A DNA stretch of 64,000 nucleotides from an uncultured Bacteroidales bacterium (GTDB taxonomy: Bacteria > Bacteroidota > Bacteroidia > Bacteroidales > Bacteroidaceae): the NCBI GenBank assembly GCA_902800305.1, contig CADCDP010000001.1, positions 62,001-126,000 on the forward strand, given 5' to 3'. Shown here piece after piece: positions 57,601 through 63,841 of the stretch. The number at the start of each line of letters is the position of its first letter. Position 1 is the stretch's first letter. Position numbers and translations under genes: made by a program. The notes below the pieces were generated by a model. The model worked only from the letters and a program-made list of their open reading frames with translations, did not search any database and had not been told where the DNA came from.

Positions 57601-58308
57601 GTCGAAGAAACGGGTTGCCGACCTGTCGTTATTGGCGAACTTTATGGGGGCGGCAACCAGGCGGGCTACTCCGTATATGGTTACAAAGAAGTGGAGGTAA
57701 ATGATGAAAAGGTCTGGATGCCACGTGAGTCTGCTAATGACGATGGCACAGGCCCCGCAACTCCTTATGCCGACCCCCAAGTCAATGCCAAGTCGTTTAC
57801 CAGCATCGGTGCAATCTATGGTGGTGGTTATGGTGACGGTGCTACGATGGTTGGCAATCCAACGGTGAACATCAACGAGGTAGTGGGTAAATTCGCCACC
57901 ACTGGAGAGAACAGCTCCGATTATGACGAGGATGGCAACTATAAGGGTAAAACGATTACAGTCGATGACCATGAGGTTGACTTGCCGCCTCATTCTAAGG
58001 GTAAGATAGGTGCCATTGGCAAGGTGTTCGGTGGCGGTAATGCTGCTATGGTCATGGGCAACACACATGTCAATGTGGCAACTCAAGGCACTATCGACTT
58101 TGTGACCAAAGACAGGGACGATACTACCGGCACTCAGCCACAAACTGGTGTGACAGTGCAGGGTGCCGACATCCGAGGCAATGTCTATGGAGGTGGCAAT
58201 GCTGCTGAAGTGACGGGCGACGCGAATGTGGTCATCGGCAAGTCGGAGCCAACGCCGTCTCCTAATCCTGCACCCACTCCAACCCCCGAACCCACTCCTG
58301 AACCGTGA
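51640..58308 (+). CDS. Giant secreted YGGG-repeat protein, 2222 aa, ending in a Pro/Thr tail
   Basis: Signal peptide MKNYIRILIIMVALMWGAVSGTWAQ. Residues ~100-420 are GLUG/beta-helix-like (ITGGTNVGGIVGYNN). Near 395-430 is the segment CALMAEIRFLQRFEFFRHL followed by AAWWATGNY, which I associate with other large Prevotella surface proteins. From ~930 to ~2190 there are at least 25 VYGGG-type turns with GSVG and TVNI strands, as in the 4037-aa protein. Instead of a type IX sorting domain it ends with TPSPNPAPTPTPEPTPEP and a stop; the downstream DNA in that frame shows no lost sorting domain. The stop is inside the GTGA start overlap with the DUF5106 gene. Confidence 0.8.
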   Translation: MKNYIRILIIMVALMWGAVSGTWAQLGVSDVEIDVKPGASAGTATASVNAETREVTLTVTPASGYYIKASDIIVEKLIDPGKANTPKRRTPAITDVITGKMYSGSERTDEDIISSVEYPNSAQYVFTVPADYDGAYVTATFHLLTEDNIIRITASTNLGNSPDMTKHYILVEDVSATVVENLYSTTAFTGTFEGEAQADGSFPKITGLQHALFQTVNGGTVKNIVLDNVSIGGSTTITGDTKTATGAIANIATGSSRIYNCGVQATTSTVKTDEDGYTHIDVCSSKVGANSDYVGGIVGFLDGTSRVINCYSYANITGGTNVGGIVGYNNVATTASNLQTMVMNCMFYGDITGGTNKAPIYNGLIISNVGNTGVGNYNYFNGEASYVVNQDIQTSNCALMAEIRFLQRFEFFRHLQNSHRKLAAWWATGNYSDKDEMAKWVLLPSQIGSSIPYPVLKAPGYYPSVVNIDAKNATHATERNKGGKMGTLSVNIQMGSGGAVFGAPTGATITKPYLTLNITDKDFDHFNFNYYKVQLPYYNDVGTKNYTGNRVVTGWKIVSITGGTPGTYTESDSWGGYNFADRNCTNKDLYSTSHRVFNQGAYWDVPEGVTAITIEPYWAKAAYLADENADMVYNTDMSTSYKVPDVGGGKIYNNGSSYSIVGNSQKVYTSLGNAVNNGLSCDDTYTVNDYAVVLVGNYHHVVSTNNGSVSASHPYTVTSVDLDGDDEPDYSLTMRNNGRNPWHPVKWDFINIPGLGMAQKSTGTSAEGSYNLGIVVPTNWFETTNTALFRVTQFEYERSQNHTTPAPYILQGGVMEQWVTGQQNASPNNITYFLVGGNVWFKEFHRGVHQDNTASSNHPPVSVTGGDFDKFYLTGLYRADVTSYGDNAECYINGGRFGEVAGAAMEGIGKAKGADNTGNVTWQIQNADIKEFYGGGLNADRPVTGNISTTIIGGKIDLFCGGPKFGDMSTGKTVVTNATGCEFGTFFGAGYGGSSYSRRAPSNIAKMINMPGTTNDKKTYNTWNAWVTTEYKQESAGTKFPGISTQFSYQFIPNSNNSDNVGRLFVEHVLFSLATTRDVTSTLTNCIITGNFYGGGSLGKVDGPVTSTLTDCIIKGNVFGAGYSASLPTVEVDSIGFRVEPVYYTDYGTYRKGVKGKTTTYQWQHGNAVGIDTDKKILYTTEDLDGLGVVTGKATLTINGTTTVGESIYGGGEESAVGGDTHVTVNSGRIGVENTGRFGYRWGNVYGGGKGKIKIKSDGNSELAVENNDDLNAGLVRGNTNVTINGTETTTQILHNVYGGGAIGSVGTFTRGDDGMPTACAANTGLATVTINGGKIGHDHQDTGMVNGSSRGWEGDPKGEGAFAFLDQLAWVNNTNVIIGDPDSDEEDKGPSIWGSVFGGGENGHNFENGVVTVNKGTIGDEEGTWDCGNIYGAGCGTDTYTIGEDPTKHHNPMAGLVRGTTSITINGGHVLRNVYGGGSMGSVGTYTYDGNGLPTTCAAGTGNTTININGGTIGADDSEYGNVYGGPKGNLNEREFFASVRETEVNINPHPTDTSKPGANVKGSVFGGGEAGIVKEKVVVNMLGGTVERDVYGGGALANTNTNVSDDASAKTLNTTVNLHGGTINRNVYGGGLGRQARAGKDAVGTEGQEDYEPAVEPLSAVEAKVKGDVLVELNGKKVIGEGGTEEWPDNCVVKGDIFGCNNLNGSPQHAVTVHIFKTVGYEGHEGTASDKLDSSNKADHSYHVSAVYGGGNLAAFMPDVKSVVDTVQARVIIDGCDMTSIRQVYGGGNAASAPATNITVNGTYEIEEVFGGGNGLDDITINNVTMANPGANVGYKNYSTYDSEKNVWNDNTDADTKEERQAQNSPYVYGTGIASINIYDGRIHRVFGGSNTKGNVRKTAVTLLDDMGGCHFCIDEAYGGGKSASMDAEAQLLMACIPGLNAVYGGAEEADINDNVTLNITNGTFKRVFGGNNLSGTIRGSITVNVEETGCRPVVIGELYGGGNQAGYSVYGYKEVEVNDEKVWMPRESANDDGTGPATPYADPQVNAKSFTSIGAIYGGGYGDGATMVGNPTVNINEVVGKFATTGENSSDYDEDGNYKGKTITVDDHEVDLPPHSKGKIGAIGKVFGGGNAAMVMGNTHVNVATQGTIDFVTKDRDDTTGTQPQTGVTVQGADIRGNVYGGGNAAEVTGDANVVIGKSEPTPSPNPAPTPTPEPTPEP

Positions 58309-59072
58309 GCATCAGACGGGCTTTCTATATGACGTTGTTCCTCCTCGGTACGCTTGCCGTCAAGGCACAGGAGGTGTTATTCCCCTATCCCGACATACCC
58401 GACGAGGTGGAGGTACCAGAGGCACGTTTGGCTTATATGCTCAACCATTTTTGGCAGCACTACGTCTTTGCCGATACTACGGCGACCCATCGGCAGGTGG
58501 GCGAGCAGGGGATGGTGGACTTCCTCAACCTCATGCAGCATGCCGACTCGTTGACGGCGGCGAAAAGTGCGGCTGCGTGGGCCGATTCGCTGGCTGCCAA
58601 CACTTCGGCGACTCCCTTTTTTACAGACCTGATGGAACGCTATTTGGCTGACCCCGAATCGCCCGTACACAATGACCTTGTGTATGCTCATTTGCTTCGT
58701 GCGCTGCCACAGACACCGCAGCGCATCTGGCTCTTGCAGCAAGTGGAAAAGAACCAAGTGGGTAGCCGTGCGGCAGACATCATAGTAACTTTCAACGATG
58801 GGCATCGGTGTCCCCTCCGCAAGGTGGAGGCGGCACTGACGCTCATCGTTTTTTTTGACCCCGATTGTGAGCGTTGCCATGCATTGGATGTCCTGTTGTC
58901 GCAAGAGCCACGCATCCAACAGAATCCCCGTCTCACAGTTGTGCGCGTGAAGGCCGACGACCTTCATGGCGAGTATTACATCCCCCACATTCCATCCCTT
59001 TATCTTCTCGACCCAGAGAAGCGTGTGTTGCTCAAAGATGCAACGCTCGCAGACGTGCTTCGTCACCTCTAA
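58305..59072 (+). CDS. DUF5106/thioredoxin-like exported protein
   Basis: 255 aa. GTG at 58305 (overlapping the previous stop by 4 bp) gives MSIRRAFYMTLFLLGTLAVKAQ, a good signal peptide; the ATG at 58329 would leave a signal without an n-region. Residues ~25-170 resemble the helical DUF5106 domain. Residues ~175-255 are thioredoxin-like with the redox motif CERC in FFDPDCERCHALD and a cis-Pro loop candidate IPSLYLLD. It is probably a periplasmic oxidoreductase. Being translationally coupled to the giant surface-protein gene, it may assist folding or disulfide control of that locus's products (inference). Confidence 0.75.
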   Translation: MSIRRAFYMTLFLLGTLAVKAQEVLFPYPDIPDEVEVPEARLAYMLNHFWQHYVFADTTATHRQVGEQGMVDFLNLMQHADSLTAAKSAAAWADSLAANTSATPFFTDLMERYLADPESPVHNDLVYAHLLRALPQTPQRIWLLQQVEKNQVGSRAADIIVTFNDGHRCPLRKVEAALTLIVFFDPDCERCHALDVLLSQEPRIQQNPRLTVVRVKADDLHGEYYIPHIPSLYLLDPEKRVLLKDATLADVLRHL

Positions 59073-59074
59073 AA

Positions 59075-59144
59075 CGGTGTGAGTCACACCGAGGGTGCCG
59101 GTCTGAGTCACACCGGTAGTGGCGGTGTGACTCACACCGTTTTT
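59075..59144 (+). terminator. Array B: three 17-bp dyads, 24-bp period, forming a terminator-like hairpin
   Basis: CGGTGTGAGTCACACCG (59075-59091), CGGTCTGAGTCACACCG (59099-59115) and CGGTGTGACTCACACCG (59123-59139) with 7-bp spacers. The first unit plus four preceding A is the exact reverse complement of the third plus four T, so a 21-bp stem can form, and five T follow (59140-59144). This is the likely end of the long adhesin operon. Each unit can also fold on itself. Confidence 0.85.
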
Positions 59145-59180
59145 GGGCTTACGGGCGCACCTCCCAAGAGGGTGCTGGCG

Positions 59181-59265
59181 GAAACGGAAAGAGGGTAGCG
59201 AGAGAAACGGAAAGAGGGTAGCGAGAGAAACGGAAAGAGGGTAGCGAGAGAAACGGAAAGAGGGT
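59181..59265 (+). repeat. 23-bp tandem repeat, three full copies and one partial
   Basis: Identical units start at 59181, 59204 and 59227 (core GAAACGGAAAGAGGGT, then AGCGAGA), and a fourth is cut at 59265. The unit is not a multiple of three and no gene covers it. It lies between array B and the metK promoter and is a candidate variable-number repeat. Confidence 0.95.
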
Positions 59266-59290
59266 GGTGAAGCACAAAAACCGTGAGAAA

Positions 59291-59322
59291 TTTGGTCGTT
59301 TCGTAACTTCTTACTAACTTTG
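59291..59322 (+). promoter_or_regulatory. metK promoter
   Basis: TTTG at 59291-59294 and TAACTTTG at 59315-59322 with a 20-bp spacer; it precedes the riboswitch by about 14 bp. Confidence 0.85.
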
Positions 59323-59335
59323 CAGCCGATTAAAC

Positions 59336-59386
59336 ATGTGGACAGATTTGGGCTGCTTGCAACCACGGTAAAAAATGCTAAAACGA
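59336..59386 (+). promoter_or_regulatory. SAM-II riboswitch in the metK leader
   Basis: TGTGG (59337-59341) pairs with CCACG (59363-59367) as stem P1. The conserved CTTGCAACCACG and AAAAAATGCTAAAA segments and the GATTT loop are those of the SAM-II (metA-type) pseudoknot aptamer. Binding of S-adenosylmethionine should turn down metK, which makes SAM. SAM-II aptamers are known from Proteobacteria and Bacteroidota. Confidence 0.88.
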
Positions 59387-59423
59387 CAAAGGATGAACCT
59401 CCTTGGAGGGTAACGGTTTGTCG
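59384..59423 (+). promoter_or_regulatory. Leader hairpin after the SAM-II aptamer (possible expression platform)
   Basis: CGACAAA (59384-59390) pairs with TTTGTCG (59417-59423), with an inner CCTCC/GGAGG stem. Its 5' arm begins at the 3' end of the aptamer, so the two folds may compete. There is no T-run. Confidence 0.5.
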
Positions 59424-59488
59424 GTGCATCTTTCCCTAATCTTTCCCCATACATTTTAAATTATTATCATTAAAAATTCTAAATGGTT

Positions 59489-60811
59489 ATGGGTTATTTA
59501 TTTACATCTGAATCAGTGTCGGAGGGACACCCCGACAAGGTAGCTGACCAAATCAGCGATGCGGTGCTGGACAATCTGCTGGCATACGATGCTGAGTCGA
59601 AGGTGGCTTGTGAAACGTTGGTCACGACGGGACAAGTCGTTGTGGCTGGCGAAGTGAAAAGTAATACGTATGTTGACCTTCAAGAGGTGGTACGTGAGAC
59701 GATTAACAGGATTGGCTACACGAAGTCTTCCTATAAGTTCGATGGCGAGAGCTGTGGTGTGCTGAATGCCATCCACGAGCAGAGTGGCGACATCAATCGA
59801 GGTGTGGAGCGTGAAAAACCTGAAGAACAGGGTGCTGGCGACCAAGGGATGATGTTTGGCTATGCAACGAACGAGACGGAAAACTATATGCCGCTTTCGC
59901 TCGACCTTTCACACCGCATCCTGCGCGTGCTGGCCGACATCCGTCGTGAGGGGAAAGTGATGACTTACACTCGCGCGAATGGCAAGGAGGTAACGTATCT
60001 GCGTCCCGATGCCAAAAGTCAGGTGACCATTGAGTATGGCGACGACAATAAGCCGTTGCGTGTCCATACGATTGTGGTGAGCACTCAGCATGACGAATTT
60101 ATCGTGCCGACTGCCGAGAACGGTCTTACTCAGGAGGAGGCAGATAAGCAGATGCTTAGTCGCATCCAGCATGACGTTACGCAAATCTTGATTCCGAGGG
60201 TGATTGCGGAGATGGATGACGAGCGGGTGAAGGCACTCTTTGGAAAGGACATCAAGTATTTCGTGAATCCCACGGGTAAGTTTGTGATTGGCGGTCCTCA
60301 TGGCGACACGGGTTTGACCGGACGGAAAATCATCGTGGACACCTACGGAGGAAAAGGTGCTCACGGAGGTGGTGCTTTCTCGGGCAAAGACCCCAGCAAA
60401 GTGGATCGTTCGGCTGCCTACGCTGCTCGCCACATTGCCAAGAACTTGGTGGCGGCTGGTGTGGCCGACGAGATGCTGGTGCAGCTTAGCTATGCCATTG
60501 GTGTGGCAGAACCCGTGAGTGTCTATGTCAATACCTACGGAACCAGCCATGTGGCAATGGCTGACGGGCAGATTGCTGAAAAAATAAGGAAACTTTTCGA
60601 CCTTCGTCCAAAGGCGATTGAGGAACGTTTCGACCTCCGCAAGCCTATCTATCTGGAAACGGCTGCCTACGGTCACTTTGGCCGCAAGACGGAAACGGTG
60701 AAGAAGAAGTTCACCAACCGTTATCAAGGCGATAAGGTGATGGAAGTGACGCTTTTCCCTTGGGAGGAAACGGAGCAATATCAGGAGGAAATCAAGAAGG
60801 CGTTTTTCTAA
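59489..60811 (+). CDS. metK: S-adenosylmethionine synthetase
   Basis: About 440 aa; [20 protein letters not shown] is the family N-terminus (His in GHPDK binds ATP phosphates), [12 protein letters not shown] is signature 1 and the [16 protein letters not shown] loop signature 2. It makes SAM from methionine and ATP in the cytoplasm. ATGs at 59483 and 59489 are in frame; the second matches the family start. The gene has its own promoter and a SAM-II riboswitch in a leader of roughly 155 nt, so it is feedback-controlled by its product. Confidence 0.97.
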   Translation: MGYLFTSESVSEGHPDKVADQISDAVLDNLLAYDAESKVACETLVTTGQVVVAGEVKSNTYVDLQEVVRETINRIGYTKSSYKFDGESCGVLNAIHEQSGDINRGVEREKPEEQGAGDQGMMFGYATNETENYMPLSLDLSHRILRVLADIRREGKVMTYTRANGKEVTYLRPDAKSQVTIEYGDDNKPLRVHTIVVSTQHDEFIVPTAENGLTQEEADKQMLSRIQHDVTQILIPRVIAEMDDERVKALFGKDIKYFVNPTGKFVIGGPHGDTGLTGRKIIVDTYGGKGAHGGGAFSGKDPSKVDRSAAYAARHIAKNLVAAGVADEMLVQLSYAIGVAEPVSVYVNTYGTSHVAMADGQIAEKIRKLFDLRPKAIEERFDLRKPIYLETAAYGHFGRKTETVKKKFTNRYQGDKVMEVTLFPWEETEQYQEEIKKAFF

Positions 60812-60820
60812 TGGATAGGG

Positions 60821-60846
60821 CTTATAGGTCTAATAGGGCCTATAAG
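60821..60846. terminator. Short hairpin after metK
   Basis: CTTATAGG at 60821-60828 pairs with CCTATAAG at 60839-60846 over a 10-nt loop. The following TCTTATCGGTTCTATTTT is only loosely T-rich. Weak terminator at best. Confidence 0.45.
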
Positions 60847-60868
60847 TCTTATCGGTTCTATTTTAACG

Positions 60869-61669
60869 ATGAACTACGACAGCATACTTGTTGCACTCGA
60901 TTCGACGGTGATTAACCGCACAGAGCAGTATAAGCAAGGTGTCGTTCTGCCCGACCGCACGGTGCCGGTGGCAGAGCGCACCTACGCTTTGGGTGGCGAT
61001 GACTATGTGGTGGCTGGCATGATGGTCATGTTCTGTGTCTTGGCTGCAGTGTTCTACCATAACAGGTGGTTGCTGTTTTATCGCATAAAGGATTTCTTCA
61101 CCACCAAGCGGCAGTATAGCGAAGAGCATGTGAACGATAATTCCAGCTGGTCGATGGATAGTTTCTTGCTCATTTCAATTAGTGCGTTGAGCCTGTCGAT
61201 TGTTTTCTTCGACGATGTTGTTGACATCTACTGCTTCAGCCCTGATTTGGGTGTGCCCTATTGGGTCTTGGCGGTGGGTTATGTGTTCTGCATGGCTATC
61301 ATCTATCTTAAAGCATGGATTTACGCCTTGGTCAATTGGGTGTTTTTCGACAGCGAATCGAGCAAGAGATGGCAGGTGGGGTACTTCCTGATGACTTCGC
61401 TGACAGCCTTCTTTTTCTACCCCATTGCCTTGGTGGATGTCTTCTTCGATGAAGGGCAGACGATGGTCACTATATGTGCCATTTTGGTAGGTGTTTTGTA
61501 TGAGATACTGCTGTTTTACAAGCTTCTTTCTAACTTTAAGACTAAAAAATATGGCTATTTGCTAATTTTTTTGTACTTTTGCACCGTCGAACTAATGCCA
61601 GCACTGGTTTTGTGGAATGTGGTTGGTGGATTAAGCGACAATTTTATCATCAAAGAAGTGTTATATTGA
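60869..61669 (+). CDS. DUF4271 integral membrane protein
   Basis: 266 aa with about six membrane segments (VVAGMMVMFCVLAAVFY, SFLLISISALSLSIVFF, YWVLAVGYVFCMAIIYL and others) and the family-typical KAWIYALVNWVFF and GVLYEILLFYKL. DUF4271 genes regularly precede hemD in Bacteroidota, as here (15 bp gap to hemD). Function unknown; an inner-membrane location is clear. Confidence 0.85.
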   Translation: MNYDSILVALDSTVINRTEQYKQGVVLPDRTVPVAERTYALGGDDYVVAGMMVMFCVLAAVFYHNRWLLFYRIKDFFTTKRQYSEEHVNDNSSWSMDSFLLISISALSLSIVFFDDVVDIYCFSPDLGVPYWVLAVGYVFCMAIIYLKAWIYALVNWVFFDSESSKRWQVGYFLMTSLTAFFFYPIALVDVFFDEGQTMVTICAILVGVLYEILLFYKLLSNFKTKKYGYLLIFLYFCTVELMPALVLWNVVGGLSDNFIIKEVLY

Positions 61670-61684
61670 GTTTGTAATTGATTG

Positions 61685-62425
61685 ATGGCAACAAGAATCT
61701 TGGTATCTCAACCAAAACCTCAAACGGAGAAGTCTCCATATTTTGAAGTAGCGAGTAAGTACAACATAGACTTGGTTTTCCACCCCTTCATCAAGGTCGA
61801 GCCAATGTCTGCGAAAGATTTTCGTCAACAGAAAGTGTCAATACCAGGGCATACGGCAATCGTTTTCACCTCACGTCATGCCATCGACCACTTTTTTGCC
61901 TTGTGCAAGGAGCTTCGTGTTAGCATTCCCGACGACATGAAGTATTTTTGTGTATCGGAACAGGTGTCGCTTTACATCCAAAAGTATGTGCAGTATCGCA
62001 AGCGTAAGAACTTCTTTCCTGAAAGCGGACGGATGGTTGACCTTATCCCCCTGATGGTGAAGCATAAGGTGGAGAAATACTTTGTACCTCAGTCGTCGGC
62101 GCATAACGATGACATGAAGAATATGCTTGATGAAGCAGAGCTGGATCATGACGAGGCGGTGATGTACTATACGGTGCCCAACGACTTTGCCCCCGATGAG
62201 AAGTTTGACTATAATATGCTCGTGTTCTTCTCGCCCGAAGGAATCCATTCGTTGGTGAAGAACTTCCCTAAATTCAAGCAGGGTAAAATCAAGGTGGCTT
62301 GTCTGGGAACGAAGACGATTAAGGCGGCAGAGGAAGTGGGCTTGCATGTAGATTATCAACCTACACCCGAGCTTCGTTCTGTGCCTGCCATTATAGAGGC
62401 ATACGCAAAAACGCTCAAGAAGTAG
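61685..62425 (+). CDS. hemD: Uroporphyrinogen-III synthase-like protein
   Basis: 246 aa from ATG 61685 (a TTG lies one codon upstream). Begins ATRILVSQPKPQTEKSPYFE and contains IVFTSRHAIDHFF, VPQSSAHNDDM, LVFFSPEGIHSLV and KVACLGTKTIKAAEEVG, the pattern of the two-lobed HemD fold as found in Bacteroidota. The enzyme cyclises hydroxymethylbilane in tetrapyrrole synthesis. The Bacteroidota version is divergent and its activity is mostly assigned by homology. Followed after 17 bp by rnpA. Confidence 0.85.
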   Translation: MATRILVSQPKPQTEKSPYFEVASKYNIDLVFHPFIKVEPMSAKDFRQQKVSIPGHTAIVFTSRHAIDHFFALCKELRVSIPDDMKYFCVSEQVSLYIQKYVQYRKRKNFFPESGRMVDLIPLMVKHKVEKYFVPQSSAHNDDMKNMLDEAELDHDEAVMYYTVPNDFAPDEKFDYNMLVFFSPEGIHSLVKNFPKFKQGKIKVACLGTKTIKAAEEVGLHVDYQPTPELRSVPAIIEAYAKTLKK

Positions 62426-62442
62426 TTCACGATGAATTGCTG

Positions 62443-62892
62443 ATGGACAATACGTTGACCAAATCGGAGCGACTGACCAGTAAGCTCCAGATAGATAAAC
62501 TTTTTGCAGGAGGAAATGCGTCGATGGCGGCTTTCCCCCTGCGAGTTGTTTATATGAAGAATACGGAACGGAAGGTTGCGGAGGACGGGCAACGGACAGC
62601 CGGTGAGGAACAAGGCATGAAGGACACCACGCAACGCCCTCCCGTGTCCATCCTTGTGTCCGTTCCGAAGAAACGCTTTCGCCATGCAGTTGACCGCAAT
62701 CGCATGAAGCGTTTGGTGCGAGAGGCTTATCGCCTCAACAAGAAGATGCTTTGGGACGCGCTTGCCGACAAAGACTATTCCCTTGTGATGGCTTTCGTCT
62801 GTATCACCGACCAGCTCCCTTCGTTCTATGCTGTCAACAAAAGCATGAAGAAAGCGATTACCCGAATTGCCGAGAGTTTGAACAAACCATGA
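62443..62892 (+). CDS. rnpA: Ribonuclease P protein component
   Basis: 149 aa from ATG 62443. [20 protein letters not shown] is the family N-terminus; RNR box in [18 protein letters not shown]. It carries an insertion of about 25 residues after VVYMKNTE, an acidic and Gln-rich loop before [11 protein letters not shown]. It binds RNase P RNA for 5' maturation of tRNAs. Its stop overlaps the yidD start (ATGA). Confidence 0.95.
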   Translation: MDNTLTKSERLTSKLQIDKLFAGGNASMAAFPLRVVYMKNTERKVAEDGQRTAGEEQGMKDTTQRPPVSILVSVPKKRFRHAVDRNRMKRLVREAYRLNKKMLWDALADKDYSLVMAFVCITDQLPSFYAVNKSMKKAITRIAESLNKP

Positions 62893-63155
62893 AAAGACGT
62901 GCGTCGGTAGGCTCTCGCATCGTTTCGCTGATAGCTTACCTCTTCCTTCTTCCCATCTATTTCTATCGCATGGTCATTTCGCCCATGCTACCACCCACAT
63001 GCCGCTTCACCCCCACTTGTTCCCAATACGCCATCGAGGCCATTCGGCGACACGGTCCCTTCAAAGGACTCTATCTGGCATGTCGCCGACTGTTGCGATG
63101 CCATCCTTGGGGAGGAAGTGGATATGACCCTGTCCCAGAAACGTTCCATTGGTAG
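62889..63155 (+). CDS. yidD: Membrane protein insertion efficiency factor YidD
   Basis: 88 aa: one hydrophobic segment ([20 protein letters not shown]) followed by the conserved [34 protein letters not shown]. YidD helps YidC-dependent membrane insertion. It starts at the ATG overlapping the rnpA stop; rnpA-yidD adjacency is conserved across bacteria. The frame is open further upstream within rnpA, but that part is antisense-of-frame and not family. Confidence 0.95.
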   Translation: MKRRASVGSRIVSLIAYLFLLPIYFYRMVISPMLPPTCRFTPTCSQYAIEAIRRHGPFKGLYLACRRLLRCHPWGGSGYDPVPETFHW

Positions 63156-63160
63156 TCGCC

Positions 63161-63841
63161 ATGTTCAATTTCCATACACATAACGTGGACGATGTTCCGT
63201 GCATCCTGAACGTCCGTCTTGACGGTGGTGTCGCACAGGATGCTGCTTGTTCTGCCCCTCAGAAGAGCGGAGTGGCCTTGTCGGTAGGGCTGCATCCTTG
63301 GAATGTCGCCTCCGATTGGCAAGAACGAGTGGAGAAAGTGCGCTCTATGGCTGCGTCCGACAGGGTGTGGACAATCGGCGAATGCGGCTTGGATAAGGTT
63401 CGTGGTGGGGCTTTCTCGCAACAAATGGAGGCTTTTCGTGCTCAAGTGGCTCTTGCGGAAGAGCTGGAGAAGCCGATGGTCATCCATTGTGTCAAGGCAT
63501 TCGACGAACTATTGGCCTTGCGCCGCGAACTGTTGGAGCAGCATCGACGAGAGGGTAGGGGAGTGCAGCCTTGGGTTGTTCATGGTTTCCGTGGAAAGCC
63601 AGAACAGGCAAAACAACTGATGGCCAAAGGATTGTTGCTGTCCTTCGGCCATCACTACCACGTTGAAACGTTACGTTTCGTTTTTACTACTTCTTGTCCT
63701 TTTTATCTCGAAACGGACGATTCTCCCTTTTCTGTCCGTCAAATTTACGGTCAGGTCGCTCGCCATCTCGACGTGGACGTCGCTCGTCTCGAAACTCTCT
63801 GCGACCCTCGTCAAACGCTTTTTCGCCACGCGATTTCTTGA
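63161..63841 (+). CDS. TatD-family metal-dependent hydrolase
   Basis: 226 aa from ATG 63161. Metal ligands: HTH at residues 5-7 (FNFHTHN), E in IGECGLD, H in VIHCVKAFDELL, H in WVVHGFRG and D in YLETDDSPF. It belongs to the compact Bacteroidota TatD branch of magnesium-dependent 3'-5' DNases. The C-terminal ~50 codons (from about 63687) are overlapped on the opposite strand by a second gene, yet the family-conserved LETDDSPFSVRQIY stays intact there. Confidence 0.9.
   Translation: MFNFHTHNVDDVPCILNVRLDGGVAQDAACSAPQKSGVALSVGLHPWNVASDWQERVEKVRSMAASDRVWTIGECGLDKVRGGAFSQQMEAFRAQVALAEELEKPMVIHCVKAFDELLALRRELLEQHRREGRGVQPWVVHGFRGKPEQAKQLMAKGLLLSFGHHYHVETLRFVFTTSCPFYLETDDSPFSVRQIYGQVARHLDVDVARLETLCDPRQTLFRHAIS

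Noticed and set aside
51640..58308. Frameshift hiding a sorting domain at the end of the 2222-aa protein
   Set aside because: The three forward frames after the stop show only the start of the DUF5106 protein; no sorting-type tail is present before 58400.
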